64,000 bases of DNA. It comes from Gelatoporia subvermispora B. Lineage: Eukaryota > Basidiomycota > Agaricomycetes > Polyporales > Gelatoporiaceae. Location: the NCBI GenBank assembly GCA_000320605.2, contig KB445796.1, positions 1,921,191-1,985,190 of the forward strand, read 5' to 3'. Of this stretch, positions 11,264 through 22,553 are shown piece by piece. Under the pieces are notes generated by a model. The model did no database searches and had not been told where the DNA came from. It saw nothing but the letters and a program-made list of their open reading frames with translations. Position numbers and translations under genes: made by a program. How positions within the stretch are numbered: position 1 is the first letter of the stretch; every line of letters begins with the position of its first letter.

Positions 11264-13069
11264 ATGTTATCCCAAATCCTCTCTCGCTCCTCCGCGAAGG
11301 CGACGGCGGCATCAACTACTGCGTTGCCCTCAAGCAACGCCACAACCGCCCCGCCAAGCGCTAGCCCAGCGCCCCCGGTCGACGCGACCTCGGTCGTCTC
11401 TGACCCTGGACCGTCGCGTGCGGACGATGCCCAGACTGACGACAAACCGACGGCTGGTGGGCGCAAGAGACTCTCATGGCTGACCATTGTTTACACCTCG
11501 ATTGCTATCGTGCGGGTGCCCAAGGCTACACTGTCCCCCGTCGACGAGCAGAACGTTACGGATGGCACGGCTGCGCCGAAGGCGAAGAAATCTGCCCCTC
11601 CCGCGACACGCACACGCTCCGAGAAGCGGGCCATGAAGTCCGCGCTGCTCGTGCGCGACCTCATCGTCGGGCCGCCTGAGGACGCCGTGGCTAACCCTAA
11701 GGCGCGCTCCGGCGCCGCGTACACAAGCCTCAAAGCGGGGCTCGTGAATCCGAAGTCAGCGAACAAGATTATCGCGCAGTTGCGCACCCTACCGTCCTCG
11801 GACAGCCCGGTCGAAGTGCCCGCGGGCGGGCCTGGCGAGACGAAGAGCACGCTGTCCAAAGGCCCGATCCACGCAGTGTGCCTGCAGTATACGGACACAG
11901 AGGTGCACGAGCGGCATTTCTCCCGGCCCGGCGCGACCCCGTCTGACGGGCAGGAAGCGTCGCCAGCTGGAGTGAGGACAAGTGCTGCGAGCGAGCGCAG
12001 CGTGTCGGTGCAGGTGGCGCGCGAGGTGATCAACGTGACGACGGCGTCGGTCGCTGAGGTCAGGACGATCTTCGACGAGCTGCACGTCGTGAGCTTGATC
12101 ACGACGCCGGACCTCGGGATTGGGCAGCCTGCGGATGGGCCCGGCTTGCTGAGTGGTGCGCTCCCGACGGCGAAGACGGTCATCGAGGGGATCGAGCAAA
12201 TCACGCCGCAGCTGATGGCACTGGGATACGCGACAGGAAAGGCCATCCTGCCAGACCATGCCGGTCAGTGTGTGTCCTTGTAACCTCCAGAATACATCAT
12301 AAGCTGTGTCAATAGGCGTCTACCCACCCACCGACAGAATGTCTGTTCTCACATGTAAGGCCTTCAATTCTATGCGCATATATTTACTCATTTCTCTAAC
12401 AGACTGGTGGGGATTCGAGCTTGTTCTTCCGGAACCATCGCTAGGCTACCTAGACGTACGTTGTGTCCCCCTGGGTATCATATGCTGCTATTCGCTGATG
12501 CTGCCGTCAAGCAGAACGTCCCCTCAGTTTCACATGCCATTATCAACTTCCTCACAGCACTGTCAATGGTCGATGGTGGTGTACGCGAGATCCTGCCGTT
12601 TGTGCGGTACATCTCGCAGTACATAGACTCGGAGTACAACCTTATCAAGGGGGAGGACGAGGGCCGCGGTGTCGTTTGTGCAGCGACATGGTGAGCACCC
12701 TAGCTTGCCCAACTTGCGCTCGCTGCAGAGGCTGATGGCGAACTTTGCTCCAGGCTTATGCCAGCTGCCCTCGTACCTAGAGCCTGGGACTTCCCGCAGC
12801 CACCGGTAGCTGCACCGCAGGCTCCTGCGCCAGACGCGACAGACACTTCTGACCCCGCCCCATCTCCCGCGGAGAGCGTTCCAGCGGCGGCGCCAAGCTT
12901 GCCGTCTTCGAACACTTCTCCGATGCTTGTGATGCCCAGCGTCGCCACTGCAAAGTCAGAGCCATCCTCAGCCGATGGCCCAGCGGTGAAAGTTACGCCA
13001 CCGACGCCGCCTGTATCGCAGGTCCTGGTCTTCGAGGCGAATGGTGGTACCCCTGCTCAGACTGGCTGA
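11264..13069 (+). CDS. Conserved basidiomycete protein, function unknown
   Basis: Exons 11264-12263, 12316-12354, 12403-12455, 12515-12690 and 12754-13069 give 527 aa. The N-terminal 150 residues are low complexity (Ala, Ser, Thr, Pro) with a KAKKSAPPATRTRSEKR basic patch. Residues of about 150-330 form a variable region. The best conserved part spans exons 2-4: VYPPTDRMSVLTYWWGFELVLPEPSLGYLD, then the blocks NVPSVSHAIINFLTALSM and REILPFVRYISQYIDSEY, and RGVVCAATWLMPAALVP. I recall this Trp/Phe-rich block from other Agaricomycete proteins without an assigned role. No signal peptide is evident. The C-terminal 90 residues are Pro/Ala/Ser-rich and probably disordered. At the exon 4 acceptor the adjacent CAG could be included without changing frame. 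Confidence 0.8.
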
Positions 13070-13443
13070 GTGACATCTACCTTTTCGCCATTTCTGTGTT
13101 CGTTTGGACGGCTCCTTTGATACGGATTGTTTCGTGTGTACCGCTTTCTCGCTTTGTGTCATGTCTGTGTTGCCTTGCATTTTACGACTTTTTATGATTA
13201 CGACCTGTGACGATGTCTTGATACCCTTAGCACTATACCATAGCCATACCTGTACATTCGGATGAACAATATATGGACTCTCGACGGACCGAGATTGGAC
13301 CGATGCATCGCCGGTTATTCCAAGATATACAAGCAGAAATTCCAGATAGTCATATTCCTTCCGGTACTATACAGGGTCTGTATCTCATACAGCTTGTACA
13401 CTGCGGACCTGCACCATGGTATCTTCCTTGACAGATGGGTGGA
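13070..13443. other. Convergent 3' flanks
   Basis: 374 nt between the stop codons of two convergent genes. It is AT-richer than the flanks and should hold both polyadenylation sites. No gene seen. Confidence 0.5.
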
Positions 13444-13890
13444 TTACTGTGTCGTCACGATGCTGTCGGGCTCTGTAGAGGACGTCAGAATGAGAACGTG
13501 ATGGGAGCCGGAACGACGGACCGATGTAGTCGATGTCACCGCCTTCGAGCGACTTCAGTTGCGTCAGGTAGGACTCCGGGATCTCAGCGGAGAAGCCCTG
13601 GACGCGGTGAGTATCTGCTGCAGCGCACGTTTACGTCGAATGCTCACCTTCAGCAGCGACGAGAACTTGCGCGAGACTTGGCCTCCTGTATACCAAGCGC
13701 GGATCAGTTGAGCAGGGCGCTTCGTGCACGGACGTCATCGTGCTCACCGCTAGCGTCGACCTCAGTCGCATACTTGTCGATCTTGTCCTGGGTAACGCCA
13801 TCCTTGAACACGACAATGTAGCCTGCAGATATCATCGCGCCGTCAGCACGAGGACTGCACCAGTCGCAGCAGATACGCACGTCCGGACAT
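13444..13890 (-). CDS. I9-family protease inhibitor (POIA1/PBI2-like)
   Basis: Five small exons on the minus strand, 13890-13881, 13822-13748, 13685-13648, 13597-13522 and 13472-13444, encode 75 aa. No single open frame shows the protein. The product starts MSGRYIVVFKDGVTQDKID, continues with QVSRKFSSLLKGFSAEIP and ends IDYIEPDSIVTTQ. This is the Inhibitor_I9 fold, related to subtilisin propeptides. Known members are Pleurotus POIA1 and yeast proteinase B inhibitor 2, which block serine proteases of the subtilisin/cerevisin type in vacuole or cytosol. Length matches the family (about 75 aa). There is no signal peptide, so an intracellular role is likely. It shares a 411-nt divergent promoter with the DNA glycosylase gene at 14302. 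Confidence 0.88.
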
Positions 13891-14301
13891 TCTGAGCGGT
13901 CTCGCGGGGGAAAGTAAACTGATGGAGAGGGGTAGATGGGGGATAGATGGGAGGCGATAGAGGCAGGAGAGAGCCTTATAAGTGATGGTGTGCAGATCAG
14001 TTGTGCAGTGTGATACTGGAAAGGAGTCCTTACGCAGCCGCGGCCACAGGCACTGCGCCTCCACTCGCGGGGCCGGCACTCGCCGGGGCGGGATAGCCGC
14101 CCAGCGGAGCAGACGCGACCAGACGCGCACGCGGCCCCGACCCCGCCACTCCCGACTCATATATACCATGGGAGCCGCTGACTCAACCTGCGGTTCGTTT
14201 TCTTCTCAACTACCCACGAGCACGAAGTTGGAGACGACGGAAACCGTCGCATGCTCAGAGCCCTCGGACGCCGCGTCCCGACGAATCTGCGCACGATAAG
14301 G
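13891..14301. promoter_or_regulatory. Divergent promoter, inhibitor / DNA glycosylase
   Basis: 411 nt between two start codons. A TATA-like CATATATACC lies at about 14157-14166, 135-145 nt before the glycosylase ATG at 14302, a reasonable place for a promoter of that gene. A minus-strand purine/pyrimidine tract at 13905-13965 lies close to the inhibitor start. Confidence 0.45.
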
Positions 14302-16096
14302 ATGCCCGTTACCCGATCAGCTAGTCGTGCGGCTGCTGCTGCTAGCACACCGGTTGAGGACCAGGTGGTCAAAACCCCAAGAACCAACGGAAAATTCTCC
14401 AAGAGGGAGGCAGATGATGCTGGCGATGTACCTGCGCCTGTGAAGAAGCCTCGCAAGAAGACTACTGCGAAGCCTGCGGACGCTGCGCCTCCAGCACCTG
14501 CGCAGTCTGTGGCTAAGGCTGTCGTGCCTGCAATACCTCTAGGAGAGCCGGCGGCATTGGTGCCAGCTGTGCTTACGTTCTCCTTTGAGGATGCCAAAAA
14601 GCACCTTATCAGCGTTGACAGACGCTTCAAAGACATATTCGATCGTCTTAAATGCAGGCCGTTCGAGCATCTTGAGCGAGTCGACCCATTCCGGTGAGAA
14701 TACATCGACTCATGGTGACGGCTGGGGGACTCAACAACGCTTCTGCAGGACACTGACGGATTCAATCCTGTAAAGCTTCAGCTATTCATGCGCCAAAATA
14801 CCTACTAAGTGTATGCGCTTGCACAGGGGACAACAAATCTCGTGGCGTGCGGCGCGTTCTATCAGACACCGCTTCATCAGGCTGTTCGATCCCTCACTCC
14901 CGGAACAGCTGGAGGACCACCAGTGAGATATTTCGAAAATCCCAAGACCCAATGATTGACCGATACTGCACAGGACGATCGACTTCTTCCCTACTGCGCA
15001 GCAGGTCGCGAGCATAGATTCTGCGACCCTGAGGACAGCCGGACTCAGTGGACGGAAAGCAGAGTATGGTGTGTGCTGACCAAATGCATATCGTGCCATT
15101 AGTTGAGGCCAACGTGTGAACACAGTACTAGACTTAGCATCGCGCTTCGCGGATGGTCGACTGTCAACCCAAAAGCTATTGGAAGCGGACGAAGAAGAGC
15201 TGTACAGGATGCTCACCGAAGTACGCGGCATTGGCAACGTAAGTCATGTGCAAACCGTCAAGCATTTATCCAGCTGATGAGTTGTGTCACCCAGTGGACG
15301 GGTGAGATGAGGTTACTCGAGGACGCGAAGGCCTAAATCACGCTCATACCTTCTTCAGTCGATATGTTTGCGATCTTCTCGTTACGTCGCCCTGACATAC
15401 TGCCCGTTGGTGCGTCTGGGCTGGATCCTGTTGTGACACATTCACTTATTTCACTGTGCACACTCAGGTGATTTAGGCGTACAGCGCGGAATACTACGCT
15501 GGTTCCTTTCATTGCACGACCCATCCTACCTGGTCAACATATCTCCCCAAAAGCTGCCCAAGCCCTCGTCAGACGAGGGACAAGGTGACAAAGTGGAACA
15601 AGATGGAGCTGCGGACGAGTCAGAGCCTGCGGCCGCGGGCCCAGCTCGCGCGCTATCCCCTGATACGTCCTCGACGCTACCTGCGCCCGAGATTCCCGCA
15701 ACGCCCGCCAACAAAGGCAAGAAGAAGTCCGATGATGAATCTGCGATGCCCCCGCCATTCACGCCCTCAATCAACAAGACGCTGAACATGTATGCGAGAG
15801 GCGAGGTTGACGTGCCGCCGTTGCCCGAGGGCTTGACTCCCGGTGCTTTGAAGAGCCGACTGGATGTCAAGAAAAAGATCAAGTAAGCAGTAGTGACAAA
15901 CGTGCATGATCTGAGGGCTTATAGATCCCCAGGGGTGCAATCCTGACTCCGAAAGAAATGGAGGAGCTCACTCAGCCGTGGAGGCCGTATCGTAGTCTCG
16001 GTATGTGTTCACTCTGATGTTCTAACTCTTTTTGGTGATCCTAACATTTTGATAGGCGTGTTTTACATGTGGGCTCTTGCTGAAGGTACTAAATAG
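14302..16096 (+). CDS. DNA-3-methyladenine glycosylase II (HhH-GPD)
   Basis: Ten exons give 432 aa: 14302-14693, 14749-14769, 14827-14922, 14974-15068, 15126-15238, 15295-15301, 15359-15409, 15468-15882, 15933-16000, 16056-16096. It is a base-excision repair enzyme of the AlkA/Mag1 type that removes alkylated purines, expected in the nucleus. Motifs in order are a basic, Lys/Pro-rich N-terminus (VKKPRKKTTAKP), the SILGQQISWRAARSIRHRF helix, GLSGRKAEYVLDLA, the helix-hairpin-helix LTEVRGIGNWTVDMF, and PVGDLGVQRG with the catalytic Asp. An insertion of about 90 residues rich in Ser, Pro and acidic residues precedes the C-terminal PWRPYRSLGVFYMWALAEG. Exon 6 is only 7 nt and sits inside the HhH region. 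A frame-matched ATG at 14251 is an alternative start; 14302 (MPVTRSASRA) looks more natural. Confidence 0.93.
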
Positions 16097-16157
16097 AGCA
16101 GAGCGAGACTAAATATACATAGTTCGGAATAATTTATAGGTATTGTGTGTCGCCGGT

Positions 16158-16974
16158 TCATATAACTTGTGAAATCAATTTGTACGGTGTCATCTTCGAC
16201 CACTCGACCCACTGTTTGCCGAATGTCGCTTGCAGATCCTTGTCCTCCGTCCATGTTCTGCGCACTAGGATCCCTATTACAGCCAAGTGAAACATGATCC
16301 AAACTTGCCCCAACAGCCAGCCAAAGGACGATTTCACCAGACCGGCCTCCCTCAGCCACGATCCGCTTCCAAGCTCCACGAGCAGCTCCCCGAGACTTAC
16401 GAGGATTGCTCCAGCATATGCAGGATGGCGCACGATGCGATATGGACCATGAGTCACGAGCCTGTGCTCGTCATCATCATCACGCGTGGAGGTCCCGGTG
16501 GGGGGTGTGAACTGCCGACCAAGCGCGCGGTAGCATCGTAAGCGAACGAGGGTGCCCCCAATTGTGAGGAGCCATCCGAGGAGGAAAATGTCACTGGAGA
16601 ATACGCGAGCGAGCGAGCCCGACTCGAGCGCGGAGGGCGTGCTGAGAAGCGCAATGATGCGCGCGGAGGACGAGCTGGGGAAATATAGCGCGCAGATCAA
16701 GGCGATCTCGCTGAGGGCGGTTGCCCAGACGCCAACCTGGGTGCGGTCAATCCTCCGTACTGTGTTTGCGATTGCTACCAGAACGCACCGTCTGGATGAC
16801 ATTGATTACCTTGTCGGGGTTCCTCGCAAGGTCCCTGACAGGATCGGATGTCCTCTCCTTCGGCTCTTCATATCTTGACGAAGGAGTCGGGGGCGTGTGG
16901 GCGATCTGCCCCGCGTATGTCCACGCGAGTAGTAGAGGGATCTTCTTGAAAACGAGGCCAGGAGCTATCGACAT
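16158..16974 (-). CDS. ICMT-like isoprenylcysteine/phospholipid methyltransferase
   Basis: Two exons, 16974-16789 and 16736-16158, give 254 aa. The first exon codes a hydrophobic start (MSIAPGLVFKKIPLLLAWTY) and a PPTPSS linker. A 52-nt intron then joins it to TVGVWATALSEIALICALYF. Several membrane helices follow. The conserved catalytic block is HGPYRIVRHPAYAGAI, then LVRRTWTEDKDLQATFGKQWVEW, with the RHP and E/D residues that bind S-adenosylmethionine in ICMT and related enzymes. Agaricomycetes carry many such paralogues, so carboxyl methylation of prenylated proteins (Ste14 role) is not assured. It is an integral membrane protein, probably of the ER. Only 61 nt separate its stop from that of the convergent DNA glycosylase. 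Confidence 0.88.
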
Positions 16975-19043
16975 TTCGTGTTGTGGTGCGTGTAGGGAGT
17001 TGAAAGCACGTTAGAACTGACGATGATGTCGAGATAGCCCCTGAACTGCTGTCGGCACGGCTAACACAGGGGTAATAGACGACTCGGTCACGTTCGTCGG
17101 AAGCGATGGCTAGAAAGGTCATCGCATCTTCATTTGTCCCAAAGCCCGCATGCGGAGATTTGCGGAGGCAGCGATACCGCCAGTGCGAAAGGTATATGCC
17201 ATCTTTCGAATAGCTCGAATCTGTGCAAACTTGTGGCTAAGACAATAGAGACCAAACTGTTCACTCTTGAGTCTTGACGAGGTACGAGACGCACAAATGA
17301 ATCATTCACCTTTATATTCGCCCGGAACGCGGAGCTTCTCACAATGAATGGAACGGAACTCTCAAGGGATCCCGTCTTCCTCGAGCCCAGGCTGCCGTGG
17401 CCAGGCTCCCGTCGCGACTCGCAGGACACATCGGGCGCTTGGAGGTCACATGGGCGCGATTTGAGGGTCACATGATGAGACCAAGATGCGTTCACAGACG
17501 CGAGTACTTGTCGCATGGCGTTGGGAAGCTGGCTTACAAGTTACAACTGTCCATGCTTTCCCCAAATGTCTGGCGACTTCAGCATAGACTCCCGGGTAGT
17601 CAATCGCTGCGCAACGGGCATGTCTCCCGCACCTATGACCCCAGGTAGTATCATGATTATAATCCGAGATCGTACTTGCGTGCAGTCTTGTTTCGAGCGA
17701 GATTTCACCTCACTCCATGATCAAGGTCAGTCAGTGTTGATCCCTCGAGACTTATGCCATCCATCCGAAAAGAGGGATTTCGTCATCTTGGCCTATCTCC
17801 CGAGAACACGAAAGCCGTATATCCTGGCGCTTGCAACTGCGTCTGTATCTCATCCCACAGAAGACTTCTGTTCACATCATGGTGAGTGCAGTACAGTTAT
17901 CCCGTGATAGATAGCCATCGAATCTTCTCGAAATGGGTCGTAAGTTTCACGTATGTCAGGAAGGATTGTCACATTTCACCAGCTACTGGAACCGTCGAAA
18001 AGTAGTTACGGATCATCTCCACATTCGAACACCGTCTGGCTGAAATGTAGTTAACGCAGAATCGTCGAATGCTAGTTGGTAATGCGTCCGGTGAATACAG
18101 CCTTGGACCCAATGATCCTGAGTCGAAGACATTAATCGCCGTCGTGCATTACTTGAGGAGAATATAGGGAGCACCCGACAAGGCAGTACTAGACGTTCGA
18201 GCGCGGTGAAAGCTGTGAGTTGACAAGAAGAACATTCGTGATAGAAGGTGCTACACTCTAACTAGATACAAGCAAGATGACGGGAGCGAAGGCAGGCCTA
18301 CTCGTCAGGCCTGAAATCGCACAAAACGCGCACGGACATGTGTAGAGCATTTACGATTGCCAATGCACTGCCCCTAGCTACGGTCCGCTTGCACCAGCCG
18401 CCCGCTCCCTGATCAAGCGATTGAAGACTTATACCAAGGCCAGCGCAAACCTCTATACAGGTTGTTTTATGGCACCAATTGGGTTCCTTGTGAATCTGCA
18501 TGGCGGTCTCACTTCGTAGCCCAAGGTTTCGTCCATATGAGCACTTCGAAGTTCGTATTGCATATGATCGCTTCGTGCTCCATCAAGCCCATACGAAGTA
18601 TACCGTGTGATTTCCATCCAGTTGAGACGAATGACATCGCTCCTGCCGCTGTCAAACAAGCGGTGCATTTTTGCACGATTTATTTGCAGCACTCCACGCT
18701 TATACAATCACTTCGACAGTACAGCAACGACGCGCCGCGTGCGGGTGCGGCAGATGACCACCTTGAAGTATCATTGAGTTCTGCCAGTAAGCGCTCCTGG
18801 CCTATCGTTTCAATTGGCTTGACAATCATAGGAGTTCGGGACAGAAGCTTATATTTCATGCAACTCGACAGTTACGTGAAGATTTCATGCTGCGCCTGGT
18901 CCACCATGCGGGTTATATCACCGGGCTATGCTTTGTGCACTCGGTACATCTTCCGTACCCAAGGCCCAGATACGTATAAGTACGTTGAGCTGCTCTATCA
19001 AGGGTAAATATCGTCGGTCCTCACTCTGACCCGCCAACCAGAG
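16975..19043. other. Long intergenic region, no secure gene
   Basis: About 2.1 kb. The longest frame (18462-19007, 181 codons) has no motif I recognise and no supporting splice structure. A 26-nt phrase at 17435-17460 recurs with about three mismatches at 21153-21178 (see findings). It includes promoters for the ICMT-like gene and the DUF6533 gene. Confidence 0.5.
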
Positions 19044-20863
19044 ATGTCAATGACGTATGAGTCGCTAGCTCAACCTGAGCAAATTATCAGCTTCATCAGC
19101 TCCATGTGAGTAACAAGTATACCACATCGTGCTGATTTGGCTCACTCGTTCAAGCGTCATCCAAAATTGTTGCAGTCTCATCTATGCTGGTGCGTTCCAT
19201 ACAAACGCTACGGATGCGGTATCGCATGCAAGTGATCACTGTCCACAGTCCTTGTGCTTCACGATCATGTTTGCACGATCCCGATGGAGATTCAACTGAT
19301 ATGGGGACGCAAATTGACTAGCACGGCTGTCTTGTTCCACTTGAACCGGTGGCTGATGCTGATATCGGTAATAATCAGTATGTTTCAGGCATTTAATTCT
19401 TATCAGACGATACTTGTGAGTGCACTGAGTTCAATCATCTACCAGCGATTTCCGTTAACTCGGGGCATCTCAGAGGTTAAACCCAAATTCTTCACGGTAT
19501 ACCGGCTAAGTTGCGATAATAACATGTGATTTATAGCTGCATAGTCCTGTTCTATGCGGGTTATGCCTTCGAGTTTTGTTTGTCCATTGTGTGGGCAGGT
19601 AAGGTAGAACTGTAAATGCATTACGTATTAATTGACGAAGTCTCATAGCATTTTCATCAATCCGCGTTTATGCCGTCAGCCAAGGCAATCGATATCTCCC
19701 ATTCGTCGTCGCATTGCTGAGCCTAGTGCCTGCGGGTACAAATATAGTCAGTCTAGGACATGTAAACATACTGAAGGTCGATGCTGAACTCTGTGCATCT
19801 TGCATAGTACTGTGGTCTTTATCGAAATACTTTGCAGTTGGCTACTTTCCCATCTCTCGGAAAGGAATGTCTCGACACCCAGAACATATCACAGGCCGTA
19901 TATATAGGGTTAGTAAGCAATTCAATGCCGCATGGCTCGCTAATCATGTCATGTGTTCGTCCAGATGTATGTTTACTTCCTTGAATACCTTTCTGTTGAC
20001 TTTCTGACATTGTTCCAGTGGGAATTGGCACCCGCGTATGTGCAGTATTGTCCGACATCATCACTCTGATCGTTATATGGTCGAAGACATGGAGTACAGT
20101 GCGCATGGCCAGAGAGCATAGACTGAGAACACCCCTGATGACAATGCTCTTACGAGATGGTGTGTTATGAATCCTTAGTTCATATAAGCAATCTCACGCT
20201 ATCTCTCGAGGAACCTTGTATTTTTTGTCAGTGAAACTACTCGTGACAGTTGCGACATTTACTGAACACAGCATTCAGCGGTCTTCTCACACTCAACGTG
20301 TTGAGCATCGTTGGATGGTTGACCAATGTACGCATTCATTGATCATGAAGGCAAAGATTTATCTGCTAAGCATGACTTGCAGGTGTTCGTTTTCGCTACC
20401 ACGTTCATCACCCCGTCAGTGTGCATTCCTACTGAACGCCCTTGCCACCTACTGTGGCTGATCATGATTGCATCCCAGACTGACGTCAATTATCATTACT
20501 CATTTCCTGCTCAATCTCCGTCAACTAGCCTATTGCGTAGAGGAAGACAATGCTCTCGTCTCCTTCGTACAAGATGAAGATCTTGATACGGTCTGCTCGC
20601 ATGTTTCGGGCTTGCGGTTCGGCTCGTTCGTGGGGAACATGGGCGAGTTGCTTGTCGATGGTTCCGAGCACGACGATGTCGACCTTGCATGGAATGGTGA
20701 CAACGTGCAACCCGACGAGGAGCACACACATACCAGCGCCGATATTATAGATGATTCACTACACCCGCCTGTTACCTCCGTCGGCGAGCGCTCGCCCGGA
20801 GACGTTATGGAGAATGAAGGACCCACTGGTGGCATGATGGACGTTGGTACGCGTGTCGTGTAG
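19044..20863 (+). CDS. DUF6533-type seven-helix membrane protein
   Basis: Many short exons: 19044-19105, 19176-19189, 19249-19377, 19446-19475, 19545-19598, 19649-19746, 19808-19908, then 20019-20159, 20211-20226, 20279-20327, 20383-20414 and 20479-20863. The family pattern is clear: an EIQLIWGRKLTSTAVLFHLNRW block, WAAFSSIRVYAVS, LLSLVPAGTNIY, TRVCAVLSDIITLIVIWSKT, RLRTPLMTMLLRDGTLYFFGL, and SIIITHFLLNLRQ followed by an acidic 110-residue cytoplasmic tail. These Agaricomycete proteins have GPCR-like topology and unknown ligands. The joint between 19908 and 20019 does not keep frame with simple sites; a 2-nt exon (AT), an alternative donor near 19975 or a one-base lesion would fix it. The exon at 19446 is also only moderately secure. 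Confidence 0.75.
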
Positions 20864-21671
20864 GCATACCCGTCTGTTCCTCTATCTCGAGGTTTTGAGC
20901 TCAGCCATCGACTGTTTGCGTGTAACATCCTATGAACGTTGGTAATTTACAGGACTGTTTTTCGTGTTGTGCTATTTATAATTCTGTCTCTCGAGTTTTG
21001 ATGTGTTGCGAGACATCGGTGAGATAGAGCTGGTCGATATGCTTACTTATTTTGAATATCTACACAAAAAATCTGTTCTCTATATGATACTCCGAGGCAT
21101 CGTGTCCTGTCGGGCCCCCTTGTCGAAAATCTGGATTTTCGAGATGCGCCAGGCGCTTGGGGGTCACATGAGCGTGATTCTCAAAATATCATCTGATCGG
21201 GCCAAGGCGTGTTCTCTCACAAAGCAAGTCTGCAACTCCACCAGAATCTTGCCAAACGTCTCAGATTGCTCGTGACACTACGATGCGGGAGATTTTCCTC
21301 AGTAAAAGAACAGCTTAAGATCACACTCATGAAACCATATGCACCGCGCTCAGCCTCCCCTGGTTGGAATCGCTACTACTGGCATTCGGCCGCTCTATCA
21401 TCAGTGGGGAATGCACTGGTCCTATTCATAGTATTCCCTATGACGAATACAGCACCCAAATTGCTCTTACCAGCGTGATCACGCTGGGAGCGCACTATCG
21501 CGAGCCGATATGCGCATGTCTTCACCTTTGCTCTCATCTTCGTCTTCGTTATCCCTTACCTACCTTCCCTCCAGCGAGGCCTTCCAGGAACTGCTTTTTC
21601 CATCCACTGTGGGTCAAATTTGTACCGTATCGGCTCTCATCTTGTCTTCACACTACACCCTTAGCAACGAT
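20864..21671. other. Intergenic region
   Basis: About 0.8 kb. It contains the second copy of the short phrase also present at 17435 (here 21153-21178). The open frame of the next gene continues upstream to 21510, but that part lacks the family's conserved start. Confidence 0.5.
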
Positions 21672-22553
21672 ATGGCTCTTCCACCTCCAGCGCAAAATCA
21701 GGCGTACTGGACTGTGTCTGCACTCGAGAGCGGGCATGTACAAATTCCTTTAGCATGGATCCTTGACAGCGCCAGAGAAGACGAAGTCTACAAGACACCA
21801 TCACTCTCATTCCTCCTTCGCCATTCATCTAGAAATGACACGTTCGTAGTCGATCTCGGCATCCGAAAGGACTTGGAGAACCTTCCGTCGCTCGTGCTCG
21901 AAGGCCATCGGCAAAAGAACATCGTGGTCGATGTGCCGCAGGACGTCAGCGAATCACTTCGCAAGGGAGGTCTGGACCCCGCTAGTGTGCGCTACGTCTG
22001 CCTCACACATGCGCACTTCGACTACTCGGGCGACAGCAGGCCGTTCGCAAATGCCACGTTCATCTTGACCGGAGCGACGCGTGAGCTAGTTACCCCCGGC
22101 TGGCCCGCAGACCAAAAATCGCGTTATTCCAGCGACATATTCCCTCAAGAGAGGATGCTTGTCCTATCCACCGACTGGTGGGAACCACTAGGCCCGTTCC
22201 CTCGCGCGCATGACTTGTTCGGAGACGGGAGCCTATACATCGTCGATGCGCCTGGGCACGTCGCGGGACACCTCAACGTGCTTGCGCGGACGTCTGCGGA
22301 CGGCGCGTGGGTCCTGTTTGTAGGAGACAGCGCGCACCATGTCAAATTGCTCAGAGGCGAAGCAGGCATAGCCGATAGACCGCCGTGGGGCTGCGCGCAT
22401 GCGGACAAGCAGCAGGCCGAGGAGCATCTTGGGCGCATTCGGAGGCTTGCAGCACTTCCGAGGGTGAGGATCATGCTGGCGCATGACTTGGAGTGGTATG
22501 AGGAGAATCAAGAGGGGCCTGCTTTCTTTCCTGGAGTGTTGGAGTCCTTTTAG
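21672..22553 (+). CDS. Lactonase-like MBL-fold protein with altered metal site
   Basis: Single exon, 294 aa from the ATG at 21672 (MALPPPAQNQAYWTVSALESG), which is where fungal homologues normally begin; the frame is open back to 21510. The family includes AHL-lactonase-like and related MBL hydrolases. The metal motif reads LTHAHFDYSGD (residues 111-121), where the canonical form is HxHxDH. The second-site His is thus Tyr (codon 22023-22025). Other ligands seem kept: APGHVAGHL, VGDSAHH and LAHD. Loss of one site-2 ligand predicts a mononuclear or weakly active enzyme, or a changed substrate. It is unlike the Blh-type MBL gene at 6690. There is no signal peptide. Confidence 0.88.
   Translation: MALPPPAQNQAYWTVSALESGHVQIPLAWILDSAREDEVYKTPSLSFLLRHSSRNDTFVVDLGIRKDLENLPSLVLEGHRQKNIVVDVPQDVSESLRKGGLDPASVRYVCLTHAHFDYSGDSRPFANATFILTGATRELVTPGWPADQKSRYSSDIFPQERMLVLSTDWWEPLGPFPRAHDLFGDGSLYIVDAPGHVAGHLNVLARTSADGAWVLFVGDSAHHVKLLRGEAGIADRPPWGCAHADKQQAEEHLGRIRRLAALPRVRIMLAHDLEWYEENQEGPAFFPGVLESF

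Noticed and set aside
18462..19007. 181-codon open frame as a gene
   Set aside because: No recognisable motif, poor codon pattern, no plausible introns or partner exons; it lies in an AT-rich spacer.
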